DNA from: Lamellibrachia satsuma
Taxonomy: Eukaryota; Annelida; Polychaeta; Sabellida; Siboglinidae
Length of the DNA: 64,000 nucleotides
NCBI GenBank assembly: GCA_033239005.1
Contig: BSQZ01000040.1
Span: forward strand, 2,242,599 to 2,306,598
Direction of reading: 5' to 3'
Positions within the stretch are counted from its first letter, which is position 1. Each line of letters starts with the position of its first letter. The translations under genes and the position numbers were made by a program. Below the pieces are notes generated by a model. That model was not told the DNA's origin, made no database searches, and saw only the letters and a list, made by a program, of their open reading frames with translations. Positions 27,155 through 41,371 of the stretch are shown piece after piece.

Positions 27155-29865
27155 CACACAAACACAGCGTATAATGTATTAATTACACTAAAACATAAGT
27201 TTTAACAAACCTCATTACATTAAAACTCACTCACTCTTGTAGATTTCCATAATACTTTAAAAATTATATATAACTGTGCATGATATAAATTCGACACTTC
27301 GCCTCTGTGTGCTTTAACCTTGCCACCTTTTATCGTCTTTGGTGCCGAGTTACTTCCGCCACTTCCAATTTCGCTAACACTCCCTACTTTTAGGTAATCA
27401 CCGCGCTAATAGTAGCGGACGTAACTGCCGGCGATAATTTTATCAGCGGTTTAGAAACAAGATCCAACGACCAACCAACAGCTGCGATGTGTAACGAGTG
27501 TTGTTGAACTAAGAAATAGAAGAATTTTATTGACAGGCGTGGAACCAGCTGACTAATTCGGCACTGCATTTGTTATCGTTGCAATTATGTCATTTTCCAG
27601 TCTTCTGCAATGCTGGTAGAAAAAAGAGCGTTGAAGTGTAAAAAGAAGCGCCTGTACAAAAAGTACTGCAATATGATACGTCATGTTTGTTTTCTTGCAT
27701 TTTTGGTGGAAAATTGACTGAAATGTAGTGACATGCCAAATATATCTTTGACAGGGCTTTGCCAAACGTTGTACGTGTTGGTATTGCCAGGTGACGACCA
27801 CATTAATATGTTATTGATTGATCGTTTGAACATGTTTTGTAAGGTTTGAGTACCGCTTGCTGCTATTCCTATATCGGACGTCAGAAGCTCTATGCTGTGA
27901 TCGACAGTATCAAGTAGGAGTGATATATCGTGTTTGTGTCGACGATACCCGAGGACCGTTTACTCGGATATGCGGTTCACCATATTGCGGTGCACAAATA
28001 GACCGGCTGCGTTGGCTAACGGAAACATTTGTCTAAAAACGCATTCACACTAATGCAGTTTTACTGCTCCGAGATATCGCATTACGTTGTTTTGAACGAC
28101 TCGAGAATATATCCGCTACGGGAATCTTAGATGTCAGTTGTGTTATCCTTTCCACTCGCTGCGAAGATTTCTCGGGTAGTATAGCTGTCGTTTTCCATTA
28201 GTGCTGCACACCGCGAGTGGCTTACTCACTTCGGGCCCCCCCCCCCCCCACCGTTAAAATGGCATTCTCGTGTCTTCGTGGAATCCCGATGACATTATCC
28301 ACCTTGTCGTGCTACTTATGTCCAGTGGCGTATTTAGGACGGATTGGGTCATGCCCCCCAAAAATGTTACACAGTGTAATTTTTCACAGTGTAATGTTTT
28401 ATCTATTCAAACACATTGACAGCTCAACTATGTTTGATTTGGCGGTTATCTGTTAATGCATATCGATCGTGCTGTTCAGCCTGCCATGTTTGCTTAATAT
28501 TCGAGTCGAGACATTCCAATTAAACAGATAATTGTCAAATTATATGAACAATTGGTGGCTCAATGAAACACGTTTGGACGGTCAAGATGTTAAAATATAT
28601 ATAGTTTATTATGATATAACATGGTTTTACGATGGGAACGGTCAGACTGCGTACCATTAATACTGACTGGTCTTCTGTGACTATAGAAATCCGCCCATCC
28701 TTGTAGCAGCAGCAGCAGCCCTTACTGCAAGAGACAAGATATCGATCGCGTCTCCTTTGTATCCGTGTCGTTTCTACGCGTGTGGTCCGTGATGTGACAA
28801 CGTGGCGTTATCGTTTCGCGCCAAGATGCAATTGGATGATTCGAAATTGCCTGAATTGAAATGCTAGCCGGGTATTCTCACGCGGCTTTTGTTGGCCTGA
28901 CTTTTTGTCTAGGACCGTATTATGTGGGTCACGGCTCCCGACCTGACGGTTGCAAGCGCCGCGCGTGGCTAGCACCATGTGATTTGGACCGCCACCTTTT
29001 GGCTGGGGTCGGCAACCCACGGTTTGGGTCCGTAACACTGGCTAAATAACCCTGCATAAGTTTAGTCGAAGCTACCGATCAACGCGCGATTGATGATTAT
29101 TTCGCCACCGCAAAAGCCAGGCCGTTCAGAGGCAGACAACACTCGTCAGCTTTGTTGTCTCGGTCGATTTTGAAGCAATAAATGCCCCCGATCGCGAACA
29201 GTGGCGAGAATTAGGACAGGGAATGTCTGCTTAACAGATTATCAGCCGGAGAATACATTGTGGTTCACGTAGAAATAGGAAAATGCGAAACCCAGACACC
29301 CCATGTTAGTAACGTGAGAATGCTCTTTTTTATAATATACTTCCGACTTCTTCTGTTGACCGAAATATCTGCCGACAAAATCATCGCCAGACGCAAAGAG
29401 AACATTGAACGCATTGTCATTAAATGTAATACAAACCAATGCGTCTGTAGGTAAGCACGTCGGGACGAGACAGAAAATTCAATTTATACAAAATTGCATC
29501 TCGCACCTATTTCACTTGAATGATTTTTATAGATCACATCACCTAGGCTACGCGACATGCTTGCATTCTGGCGCGTTAGAAATGTGAACGGAGTTCCACT
29601 GCGTGTACAGCGTACGCATTTACACGTAGACGTATATGGCTTTCATCGGCGAAACACCCGTTGATGGAAACACGTGTCAGAAACTACGTGAATGACATAT
29701 CTCTGTAGGCAGAGCGTAACGTGTATCCTGCAGCTGAGCTAACAGGCTGGCATTCGGTAGATGCCACAAACGAGTGTACATCACGGTGCAACTGTCTTTA
29801 CGATGTCCCGTAGTGTTATGCAGGCCCTGTGTTGTTGTTCGAACTCAGTATGGTATTATTTAAAT
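26715..29865. other. no supported gene
   Basis: Apart from the simple repeat at 27100, a C-homopolymer (28229-28240) and a transposon-end-like CAGTGGCGTATTTAGGA ... ATGCCCCCCAAAAATG (28323-28365) are seen. Confidence 0.45.
27100..27167. repeat. (GCAC)n/(CA)n simple repeat
   Basis: (GCAC)n followed by (AC)n. Confidence 0.95.
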
Positions 29866-30078
29866 CCATGAAATAAATAACCAATGATGATAAAGAATAA
29901 TAACAATGAAGCAACAATAACCAATGATGATAAAGAATAATAACAATGAAGCAACAATAACCAATGATGATAAAGAATAATAACGATGAAGCAACAATAA
30001 CCAATGATGATAAAGAATAATAACAATGAAGCAACAATAACCAATGATGATAAAGAATAATAACAATGAAGCAACAAT
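29866..30078. repeat. 40-bp minisatellite
   Basis: Five nearly identical copies of a 40-bp unit starting AATAACCAATGATGATAAAG. Confidence 0.95.
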
Positions 30079-32624
30079 TACGACGAAGGTCATGATGACT
30101 AGCACCGAGTTGCTAACATAATGACGACGACCATCAGGGAAAAGGAGTGCGTGCGTGTGTGCGCGCGCGTGCGTGCGTGCGTGTTACAGTAATCGAAATG
30201 AGGAATAGATGGTGTTAATTGAAATGTAATTGAGTCGAGAGTTCAACGGAAGGGACGTTGTGTTCTTGGCACATCTATTAAGCGGGCTTCACGAGTGAGA
30301 CGTTGTAATTACGAGTTCGTCTCCCGTGTACACGCATTCGCTAGACTGGGAAATTAGTCGATGCATTCGAATTGCGAACATTGTTGTTCGACAGTTGCGA
30401 GGTTGCCGTTCTTCAACTGACGACCCCCATTAGGGGCTGTGACGTCATTATCAAGAACGGCAATTGACTGTGGCATCGGGCCAAATTGACTAGACCGATA
30501 AGACAATAACGACTGCGATACCGACATTGATTGTAGTGTTATGATAACTGCAATATATCATCGGGGAGAGATGGAATGCGACTTCAGTCGGGAAGCAGAC
30601 TTTATTGTATGACAAGAACGCTGACCCCGGAAACTGTGTACTGGTGTTGCGTTATTCCATAAATAAACAACCAGGTTCAAACGATAAACCGCTCGGAGTC
30701 AATCGACGCAGTGCACTGTTAAAATAAACACTGCGTATCGATAACGCCACTCGAAAAACATTCCGGCTGTCAGCAAATCTCCAAGTTGCTAGATTTTCTA
30801 CTTGCTCGCCTGTTTCCAGCAACGCTGTGCCGACCCTACGTCGATGCATCGTCAGCGTTGCAAGGTCAAGTTTGTTTGTTGATTCAAAATTGTCATTTCA
30901 TCGTTCACCTAGGCCTTGTCCACCCAGTGCGGCCTTCCGCTAGATATTTCCATCTTTCTCTGTCGGTGGCTGTTACTATCCAAAGTGCTCCTGCGTGGTT
31001 GGTAATGTCCGTCGTCTCGTCGGTCTGCCTCTTTTTCCTTTTTTGGATTGTCAATCAGTTGTTCTGCCGGTCCATGTATTAGTTTTCCATCGCGCTGCGT
31101 GAACTGTTCATTTCCACTTTGTTTTCGTGACGTCGAACGTCCGTTAAAAACGCTAACGTTGTGGTTTTGCGCGTCCTGCGCGGGCCTCTCTTCGCAAGCA
31201 GCCGACCGCGCGAGATTTGCCGGGTCAATACGAATACACCATACCGCATTTGTAAGCGCACAAGCGTGTGTCATCAGCACGCTAAAAGGGGCGGCTTCAG
31301 TCGCACAATGCCGTCTCGCTAACGCACAATAGCTCCTGTCTGAAAGTAGGCGTCTGCGGCAGTGTTGTGGAAGTTTCACGTGAATGCCACGCTCGGTACA
31401 GTAACTGCTCGGGTTCTTGTTTTTCCCCCAGCTTTTTTTACAGAACAGATGGTTCGCTGAGCAACGCGACAATGACTAACCCCACGCACCTGTGTGTGTC
31501 TTTTCTTACGTACGTGCGTGTGGCTTCTCTTACGTACTTGCGTGTCTACGGCTCTTTCGTTGGTACCATTCTACGAGGCCATGAGCCAAAGTATCACAGA
31601 CACGCCGTCAACACGTCTGCTACGATGGGTCTGTGTAGAAAACACAGCGGGTTGCACGCTTTCATCGCGTGATGGAACATTTACTTCTCCACAGATACCA
31701 GCAACGTGCAAAAGGAACTATTTTATTATCTCATCCGATATCCAATGTACTCTCCATGTCATCGTCATGTTCCATGTGGGTCGATGATTAAGTTGTTCCC
31801 ATTTTATTATTTATACACTTGGAGAGACGCCAATCCTGGAATCCAGTCTTATACCTCCTGGGCGCAAACCAAGCGCCGTATCAGTTCAACTTGGCGCCAA
31901 TACTGACTGATATATTTGGACAAGAAGCCGGCCTACGTCAGAGTGGGTCGACAAGATATCTCGAGTGAACCAAGCTATTTATTATGAACTCGACGTCGAA
32001 TATCCGTCGTAGATGTTGATATTGCTGGTGCAACATTGTTTGCATAGCGACAATGACATTTACATACGCTGAATGTGTTAGCGAAACCAGAGCGAGCCGC
32101 TGGGCGCTCAACAGGGAACATTTGCATAAAGCAATTTGCCGAGTTGTGCGCCTGCAACGACAAAAGAAGAAGATTGCTGCGATAGGCATAAATTCGGAGA
32201 ACGTTTATCGATCGATGTGTGTCTGCGTCTAACGTTTTTGTTCCTGGTCTGCAAGTAAAATATGTTCCCATGTTAAGTCAAGATTTTCCTTGTTTTATGC
32301 GATATTCCACATTCACTGTCAACAATTAGTGACGTAGGTCTGGTGTTACACATCCCGAGAACGAACTATTATTTTAACTCGTAACCACGAGACGTGACGA
32401 ACGCAACAATTCTGTTTTCACCTATAATGAAAACGCCGCCCAACATCTGTCATAAATATGTATGTGCAATATCTGCACCATTCATCTTAAAATGTCAACA
32501 ATTAATTTATATAATTTATATAACAACAGTGGAAGTTGGCGCCACATTTGTGTTAGCGTATTGGTGTTGTTTGGTGTACATACCTACCCACAGCTGTGGC
32601 TGACACACACGTGTATCATGTTCT
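30079..32624. other. no supported feature
   Basis: Several open frames up to 187 codons (30909-31472, minus) lack any recognisable domain. Confidence 0.45.
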
Positions 32625-32722
32625 GTGTGTGTGCGTGCGTGCGTGCGTGCGTGCGTGCGTGTGTGTGCGTGCGTACGTGTGTGTGCGTGCGTACGTGTGT
32701 GTGCATGGGGGCTTGCGTGCGT
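32625..32722. repeat. (GTGC)n simple repeat
   Basis: (GTGC)n with GTGTGTGC and GTAC variants. Confidence 0.95.
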
Positions 32723-35283
32723 GTAACAATTTCCTGCGAATTATGGAAGTTTCCGTGCATGCTTAGGTCAGACGGTGCAATATTGACCAGCCGTTACATA
32801 GTCTTGCATGTGCTGTCTTGCAACCATTACCGGATCCAATCTGGCAATTTATTGCATTCACTGAGGTCCGTATCGCATTCATTCTCGAGAAGCTTTTTGG
32901 GGATAATAAACTTGATGTATCGAGCAACTCCTCCAATAAGGCATGTTTAGGAGTGGGGGGTATTATGAAGTCAGCCGCCGGAGATTTTAGAGCATTTGAT
33001 GTATGATCAATAAAAAATGCAATTAAAATATTCCTTCACGCACAAGACTATATTCCATGGATATTGGCTCATTACACAGATGCAGGCCTTAGCTTGTCAC
33101 AAGCATTTTGTTGCTAGCGCAAGCAGGTCTCCGGCAATAACCTTGTGGATAATTTTTTATGTGACGTTGATTCTACATGCGGTGCAAAATGTTCTTCAAA
33201 TGTGTGATTCAACTCGAGATCTGTCCCACCGTGCACTGCAATGTTTGCACAAAACAGAGTCACCCTGGTGGTCGGTTCTTATAATCAAACAAAGCTCCTT
33301 TTAAAGACATATTACGTCACCCCGGGGATGAGCAACTGAAGGATTATTCGGGACAGATTAATCATCGTTGACAGAGTTGGAAACTTGATTCCCCAGCCTT
33401 GTGGCCCAGTCACTGTCACAAGACTTGAATCCGTCTTGATTCAGCACTGTAATGTATACACGTTACCCGCCCTGGATCAGCACTGTAACGTATACACGTA
33501 ACGAATACACGTTACACCGCCTCCGTGTTGTTATGACCTTTGCAGCATACACGTGAGTGAACATATGAAATTGGAAATCTGAGCAATACGCCACCCCCGG
33601 GATGACGTGTGACACCCTATCCTACACTACCGTTGGTGCTGGAACATCACTGCAGTTAGTAGTGACTACTTTCCTTCAGTGGTGATTGCCTAGAGATATC
33701 AACGTTGTGTCCATATTTTGGGTCGACATTTCGGGTTGGAGGTTCTAGAAATTACCAGCTTGATTTGCTCGAAAGACAAACATGAGGTAAGTTAATGAAC
33801 GTTTAATATATCCAGAATGTTTTTATCACAAGTTAAATTGAAAAAAATATATCCTGCCCTTTCTAACACTCAGCGCGTTCTGGTTTGCATACATCGTACA
33901 AATTATGGTTATCCGAATCTGAATGTATTGTGAGACCTCATTAAATTGGCCAGCCTTTTCAGAACGAATACGTCAAAACTACCTTTATATGCTGGCACAG
34001 GGGTGGTCACTGCCGTCCTGAGTGGTTCTTTTACGTCCCCCAACCAACTTTGTGCGGTTGTTTGACATGCTGTTCACCATTTCATACAACGTTGGCGTCC
34101 GGTAAACTAATACAGAATATGTATGTTCCAACGATCTTCGCCGTCTCGCAAATTAACGCAGCAGCTAAACATGTAAGTCAGTCTCCATGACCAAGGTCTG
34201 GTGTGCTTCCTATACAATTTCCTCTTCCTCAATTCCCTCTCGTGGTCCCGGCGGTGGGTCAGAAAGCTCGTCCAGACGACGATTCCATGTGCAAATGTTC
34301 GCACCTGGGCGACGTAACTATTGTTCTGATGACGGTCGACGGTGACAAAACTCTTTGTTTGTTGCATATGATTAAGTGGTGTCACAATCAATATGTTTGT
34401 GCGCAAATGTGTGTCGCCCGCGTCAAGTCTAGTGTTTGTTTTCGTCCTGGGCCGCTAGAAGCTCGTATGTCGACCCTCAGTTCAAAGGCCACGAGGTCAG
34501 ACGAATTCCGAAACATCAGACGCAAACCCAAGCCGTTGCCATAGTGGTTCAAGAAAACAAATTACATGCGCAGCCGTGAAATCAACTATTGGAAGCAGGA
34601 TATCCAGGTTGTTTTATGAAACGGGGTATGTGGATCCATATATTGGGAACTCGTGTTGAATAATGCCATCAATTAGTACATGTGCTAATACTTTAATTGT
34701 TTCGCTAAAACTGTTGCTCACAATTATTATTTACAGTACAATGTTTATTATATACAGTACATTGTTTGCGTTGATCTTTTCAGTCCTGCGCTTATTTGCG
34801 ACAGTAGAAAGCTTGTTTGAAATCTTGTCAAGTGGTTTCTGAAGTACCTTTCCACTCAAGCAATCACACAGGCCTTGCACTGTGGGAACTCACTGCCAGT
34901 GCATATACATGCCTGCATATCTGTTTGGCAGAAATTATGACGCACTTAATAATCATAGTTATAAAAATGACTAAGCAGTACTTTGAAGAAACGGTTACTT
35001 CAGGCTCACAGAAATAACCGAATTACACCGTATAGCGCCTCTTGTGGCTAGGTTTACGGAGTACACCGAAGCAGTTACGTCGGGCAGAATCAATGTGATT
35101 GCCGATACCGTTGCCCAGGGGGCAATCAGCACCTCCTGGAAATGAGCCTAGAACGCCAGATAATGTTAAGTTTGGCGATAACGTGGCAATGGTTTCACTT
35201 TACTTCGATTCTCTTTATACATACTGCCACCCCTCTGACGCATTGGCGGATGTTGTCCCAATTTGTTATATAAACATCATGAT
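32723..35283. other. no supported gene
   Basis: Short repeats of CGTATACACGTTAC at 33450-33515. An ATGAG|gtaagt donor-like site at 33781 has no supporting exon. Confidence 0.45.
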
Positions 35284-35541
35284 TTGCCATCTCTCGATCG
35301 TGATTTGCCATCTCCTGATCATGGTGTCCCATCTCCCGATCATGGTGTGCCATCTCCTGATCACGGTGTGCCATCTCCCGATCACGGTGTGCCATCTCCC
35401 GATCATGGTGTGCCGTCTCCCGATCATGGTGTGCCATCTCCCGATCATGGTGTGCCATATCCCGATCACGGTGTGCCATCTCCCGATCATGGTGTGCCAT
35501 CTCCCGATCACGGTGTGCCATCTCCCGATCATGGTGTGCCA
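35284..35541. repeat. 21-bp minisatellite
   Basis: Twelve to thirteen copies of ATGGTGTGCCATCTCCCGAT plus C. Frames through it are open because 21 is a multiple of 3; they are not taken as genes. Confidence 0.95.
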
Positions 35542-36258
35542 TCTAAGGAGGTATGAAAGGTATGAATGTGGTAAAACAATAAAACGCTTCCACGTCGAAT
35601 GGCTACGCGAGAATGCACCCGATGCCACGATTTGTAGCATAGAAATCAAACATTTTCTCCAGACTTACTGGCACAGCCGGTACAAATAATATCCATCTTT
35701 GTTCAGGTGTAACTGGGAAGACCTCCCGCTTACTTCTGAGGTGGTACGTCTGTTTAGGCACCTCTGTTTACATGACGAACCTATTCCTGGCGAGTTGTCA
35801 TTATTATACACATTTGACGAGGGCACAGCAACGCCGTGCTGCGCTGCGAAATATATCCAACGATAAAACACAAATATAAATATGTTCACTGTCCATTAGG
35901 AGAAAGCACTGCGATGCGACATTCACTGCACATTTGTTGTGTAAGTTAACATCGTCATTGCTATAAATAGACCTATAAAATGGCTTCCTCGTAGGCATTA
36001 AGTGTGATTCATGTTATCATGGCGTTCACTTGAGTACTATTTCAGCCATTTTTACGACGCAATCTGCCATTTGCTGCGTGGTCGCGGTAATAATATTTTG
36101 TTCTCATTACGCTGAGATTATTAGTTGCAATAATTTGCAGAACAACGGACGGGTCCTTTTATGATTCACCGAGCGTAGAGCTTTCGATATACGTTCGAAT
36201 CAAGGGAAAGGTTCAAAAATGCACTTTCATTGGTTGAAATGGTAGGTTTTAAAAGGTA
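35542..36258. other. no supported feature
   Basis: Nothing recognised. Confidence 0.5.
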
Positions 36259-36575
36259 CGTTCTTATATAGCGCGGTATCCAGACCTTGGGACTGTTCAA
36301 TGCGATTAACACTTCACCCCTGACAGACCTGACCATTCCGACACCATTTCGACTTCTGTGAATCATTCAGCCACTCTACAATTACTGCGCGAAGACTGTT
36401 CGTTAAAATATCCACCTCTGTCAGTAGCCAGGTACTCATTTATACAGCTGAGTGAACTGTGGCAACATGGGATGAACAAAATTGCTTTGAAATTGCAGCA
36501 AGATGATTCGAACCCGGGTTCTCTCGATTGAGAATCCTACGTTCTAACCGCTGTGCTGCCGCGCTCCACATTAAT
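36259..36575 (-). mobile_element. tRNA-headed SINE, copy 1
   Basis: Read on the minus strand, the head (about 36500-36570) has an A-box-like AGCACAGCGGTTAGA and a B box GGTTCGAATC. GCGGCAG and TTGCTGC could pair as an acceptor-like stem. About 240 bp of body follow, ending CGCTATATAAGAACG. The body is about 75-80% similar by eye to 54655-54935. tRNA-derived SINEs are transcribed by RNA polymerase III and copied by a partner LINE. Confidence 0.7.
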
Positions 36576-36593
36576 GACATACATATGTTTTAA

Positions 36594-37182
36594 AGGGCAA
36601 GAGAAGTCATGTTTTCGTGCCTATGCACCTAGAAGAGTTACTAAAACATAATCATTTGCAACTACAGTTAAGACTATCACGCCAGTGGTTAACTAGGAAA
36701 ACCTGCCATATATACAGTTACATAACCCGACGTCACGGGTATCAAAGTCTAGCAAAATTCGTTCGCCATATGAAAAATGTATTTGCATACTCCTAATCCG
36801 ATATTTGCCTAAATAATATGGTCAAGCTGTTCAACTTATTTAAAATATTTTGGCATTTGTTAACCAAACTAGTCCTCTTTCTCATAAAATAACACGTTTG
36901 TTTGAGACTTTGCGTTGGTTCTGTTTATATGCCGGCCTCACTTAATACGTCACAGGTAGTCTAGGTTACCAGATTTTTATAGAACTGCGCAAGCGCTTGT
37001 CGGTCGCGCTGGTTAACATGTCAGCCCTCAGTCAACCGGAGAAATAACAGGAATATCCGACTTTTAGAACACATTCTGAGTAAACCACTGGCGTGATATT
37101 TTTTATTTTAGTTGCACGTGGTTAGTTTTTAATTATCTCTTAGATGAATAACCCCAACACCATGACTTGTGTTTCGTTTTGA
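36594..37182. mobile_element. TTAA-associated MITE, copy 2
   Basis: The left end TTTTAAAGGGCAAGAGAAGT and the right end (reverse complement ACGAAACACAAGTCATGG) are imperfect inverted repeats. Inner blocks CACGCCAGTGGTT/AACCACTGGCGTG and ATCATTTGCAACTA/TTAGTTGCACGTGG are also inverted. A TTAA is kept only on the left. Its interior matches copy 3 at 53.9 kb. Confidence 0.65.
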
Positions 37183-38875
37183 TATATTAGGATGTAATGC
37201 TTGCTAGGACCTCGGATGCGGCCTAGTGGTGTGATGTTTTGCTGAGCTGGTAAGACGACAATTTGCATAACTCTTTGAGGAATTCTTTAAAACGTCAAAC
37301 TGAATATGTGTAATTAAAATGGGGCATACTGAAAAAGGGCAGCATCCCCGGGCATCCCTGAACCTTACGCTGGGGGAAGACATCTCGGTTTCATCGATGG
37401 ATTCGTCAGCCACCCAATAAAACTGGTGGCACAGCCAGCACGTCTAAACTTGGCCAATTTTGCATATGACTTAGCAATTGTCACACATGACTCGAATTAT
37501 CGATGAGGCATCAAAAGTGAGCATAGCAACTATAACCATAGCAACTATAACCATAGCAATTATAAACATGTACAGTTGAAGCAACACAAAAATAGTTCAT
37601 ACAAAATTGTGCAAAGGACGTAAGGCCGACGAACAGAGCAGAATGGGATCATCAGAAGGATTAGGGACCGATCAATGGGGAATAGAGGGCAGTTTAAATT
37701 AACCATGTTGTTACGGTGCTAGAATGACCTTATCAAAGCGATTCGTTTTGACGGTCGACATCGAAAGGGTTCTAGTGTCAATGAATGATGCTAAATATAT
37801 AAATTAATAGTTTGTTGTGAATTTGTCATGCACGCGCACCACTACTGTTTCACGCTTGGTAACAGTTCAATACATCTTCCAAACATTTCCCCAGTATCGG
37901 AATGTTAAGTTTGATGTTTAATTAAAGCTCCATCCTCAATTAATTAAAGCTCCCTCCTCAATTAGTTTAGCCCAATCAGGTTCGTTGATTTTCACAAATG
38001 TAGAGTGTAAATAACGTAAGTCACATGCGCAGACGGTTTAATAAAAGAGCGCTCACTTTGTTAAAATCTTCTAAAGAAGTAACTTTGATTGTTAAGATCG
38101 GGCGGTCTACAGGTAACCACGTTTTCCCTTTTTTCGGTTCGATCGAATAAATAATGACTTTAAAAGTCTGTCCAATGATTCCATCAAAACGAAATACAAA
38201 ATTGGCACAAAGGAGTTACCGTGTCGTAGTTGATGCTAGATTGGTTCCATTTTTCTTGAAACGAGTCTGAAACGAAACGGGTGAAAAATCGAATTGAGAG
38301 AGCAGCTTTAACTGTTCCTATTTTAATCTATGCATCTTCCAAGCTCCGCCCCTTATCCCCGTTTGACCTCCCACGGGAGGTGAAGGTCAGTTAAAATGAC
38401 GAAACAACCTATAATACCTACGGGGTGCGCTATGTGTGAGACGGGAGGCAGGCTTAGAGTACCGGAGGACGTTCGTAGAGACGACCGCGGTTTGTTTTGC
38501 GAGTAGGCGAACCCGGCGCGGCACATCAAGACGATTCACTACAGATGGAACGCATATCATCATCCATACATGTTTTGCTGCTCTGCATATGGCGGCCTGT
38601 TTGTCGGATGCGCTAAATTACGTCCGTACCTATCTAGAGTGAGAGTTTTGACTAGGTTGTGAGATATTTCGCAATGGACACTGCGCATCGTAGCTGTGGG
38701 ATTATAATTTTAATGACGCAGCCTAGGATTTCGTTCGGTTCCGGTGAGATTTATGTTAATTTCGTCGTGCTACATACACGTAATGCGACTAACGTATATG
38801 ATGATAACGTACCCATATATACTAATGTGTGTATGTCTCTGATCTTCGCCATGGACATTCATTTCATACATATAC
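37183..38875. other. no supported feature
   Basis: Three short repeats of AACTATAACCATAGC at 37526-37562; nothing else recognised. Confidence 0.5.
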
Positions 38876-38950
38876 GCACGCAAGTACGCACGCACGCACA
38901 CACGCACGCACGCACGCACGCGCGCGCGCGCACACACACACACACACACA
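38876..38950. repeat. (GCAC)n/(CA)n simple repeat
   Basis: (GCAC)n, a short (CG)n and (CA)n. Confidence 0.95.
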
Positions 38951-40725
38951 ATGAGTGCTGATAGATGAATGAAAGGATGTATGTCCGTCCGCATATCTAT
39001 TCATTTATTCATACATTTATATACCCATTCTTCTCCTTTAATGATATACCTACTAATGTCACAGCAGTGATCTACAGTTGACGGAATGTCAAATGTCACG
39101 GCAGCGGGATATGACGTTTGAGTAACCGTATCCTGAACTTAGCAGTAAATCTGATCGCATAAAAAGTGGCCATTTGCCCTGTAATCCCGGATATAACGCA
39201 GGTTGCACATTACCTAACATTCACCCTTAGGGCTAGAGTAAACACGATCTTCAGCAAACATATCCAAGAATATGAATAACAAATCAATATAATAATCCTG
39301 CATTATCGCCCACACAAATTACTTTACCAAATTGGTAACATCGAATCCCAATCATAACGCCTTAAGTGTGAATCATGTGACGTAGTGTGCTCTATTCGAG
39401 CAGTTAGCATATACATGCGCACAATACTGAGAGAAACCCCTCCCCTATCGCGTAATAGTTTCGGCACCAGTTGGTGAATGGTGTTTTGAGAAATATATTT
39501 TCTGCAACTACCACAAAACGAAGATATGGACTCGAAGATATAAACCACGTTGTACTGATAACTATTGCGCATACAGGCGACATAACCAATGATGTCATCA
39601 GTGACAAACAAATAGCAGACATGTTGCCTCAGTCTTAGATGTAGGCCTTTAAGTTTAAACCGATCTTTTGTCTAGATGTAGGCCTCCCCTTTAAGTTTAA
39701 ACCGATCTTTTGTCTAGATGTAGGCCTCCCCTTTAAGTTTAAACCGATCTTTTGTCTAGATTGTACTAAGACGTTTCACACAGAACACAGTATTTCCACC
39801 ATTGTTTTAAGTTTTGATAGGTGAAAACATTCCTTTTAAGTTTCCCTTAGGAATGCTGCCATCCCAAGTAGGTGTTAAATATCTTCACCGATAGCTCACG
39901 CGCGGTGATGTAGAAGGGTTAATGACCCGAGGGACCCGTCATTAGTCTATTTATACATTTGCCACGCACAATTGGATAAACTCGTTTAATTGGCACAAAT
40001 GATGCGTTTACAACAAGGCCGCTCTTCGAGTAGCTATGTTGAGTTTGGTCGTTACATGGAGACTGACTGTTGCTTGATCACCTGATGACCCTCGCGTTGA
40101 TGATGTGGCCGACCGGCTGATGGAATCAATAAATGTTAGTCGTCTGCCAGCGGTTGTCTGATGAATCGAGTTAACGCCGAGAATACAGGTTTTGCTACAC
40201 TGCGACAAAACACTGTGACGACCATGATAAACTGTAAAATAAACACCCGTGGACGAATGCCACTGTGTGGGCAGGAATTGAGTATATAATACATGTACCT
40301 TGTAATACCTGCACGGAAACGATATGTCAAAATGAGAATAGAAAGATACGCGTGAGCAGAAATAATCCCCTCTCACCGTATGTCGCACATACGCGTGGCC
40401 TGAGAAAATGTCTTGTATAAGTACATCGATGACCAACGGTCATTCATCATGTCGCCACCGCACTGAAGAACGAAGGCTTCAGTGTGACAAGGCGTGACAG
40501 TAGGTCGGTACTTGATGACTCGCTGCTGTCACATGACAATATAATGGTGTGTGTGAGTAATACGTGTGACGGTATTTAGAAAGCAGCAGCTGGTTTATGA
40601 ATTAATAATATATTCGATAACTGCCGTAAATGTTGTGTACTTGGATGACCGCAGGTCAGTTTTTGAACACCCGTAGCGTGAGGCGGCAGCAAGCAAATTG
40701 GCAGTGGTTCCTGCAGACAGCATTA
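38951..40725. other. no supported gene besides the 42-bp repeat
   Basis: Nothing else recognised. Confidence 0.5.
39634..39760. repeat. 42-bp tandem repeat
   Basis: Three copies of a unit starting CTAGATGTAGGCCTCCCCTT; the first has a 5-bp deletion. Confidence 0.9.
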
Positions 40726-40872
40726 GCATGCCGCACCATTGCGACATGCCGCACCATTGCGACATGCCGCACCATTGCGACATGCCGCACCATTGCGACA
40801 TGCCGCACCATTGCGACATGCCGCACCATTGCGACATGCCGCACCATTGCGACATGCCGCACCATTGCGACT
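40726..40872. repeat. 18-bp minisatellite
   Basis: Eight almost perfect copies of GCCGCACCATTGCGACAT. Confidence 0.95.
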
Positions 40873-41180
40873 GGTATGTTTATGATGTGTCTTATGTCAA
40901 CATTGTAAAGAAGTTGTTATGTGTTTGATTGTCCGGTGTCAACATTGTAACGACTGATATGTGTACGACGTGTCTGGTGTCAATATTGTAATGACAGGTA
41001 TGTGTACGACGTGTCTGGCGTCAACATTGTGACGACTGGTATTTGTTTATCATTACTATTACAAGTTATTTAATATCCGACTGGTATTTGTATGATACCA
41101 CTGGTGTCAACATTGCAACGACTGGTATGGGTACGGCGTGTCTCGTTCAAACATTGCAGCGAGTGGTATGCGTATGCAAA
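40873..41180. repeat. degenerate repeat, unit about 46 bp
   Basis: Diverged copies of GTGTCAACATTGTAACGACT followed by GGTATGTGTACGACGTGTCT. A stray copy is at about 41415-41455, beyond the (TA)n tract. Confidence 0.7.
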
Positions 41181-41273
41181 AAGTCGTTTTTAAGCATCCA
41201 TTCGGAGTTTCGATTGGCTGGCTAGATAATGTGTGCTTAACTATGTAATTATTAATTAATTATCATAGCCATA

Positions 41274-41277
<4 letters not shown>

Positions 41278-41370
<93 letters not shown>
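41278..41370. repeat. (TA)n microsatellite
   Basis: About 93 bp of pure TA. Confidence 0.97.

Positions 41371-41371
<1 letters not shown>

Noticed and set aside
30909..31472. A 187-codon minus-strand frame
   Set aside because: Cys/Arg-rich without a pattern I recognise, and no start or splice support.
35099..35689. A 196-codon + strand frame
   Set aside because: Mostly the 21-bp minisatellite, a multiple of three, so it stays open by construction.
36495..36575. A tRNA gene on the minus strand
   Set aside because: The A and B boxes and an acceptor-like stem are present, but the T stem does not pair and the body repeats at 54.7 kb, so it is a SINE head.
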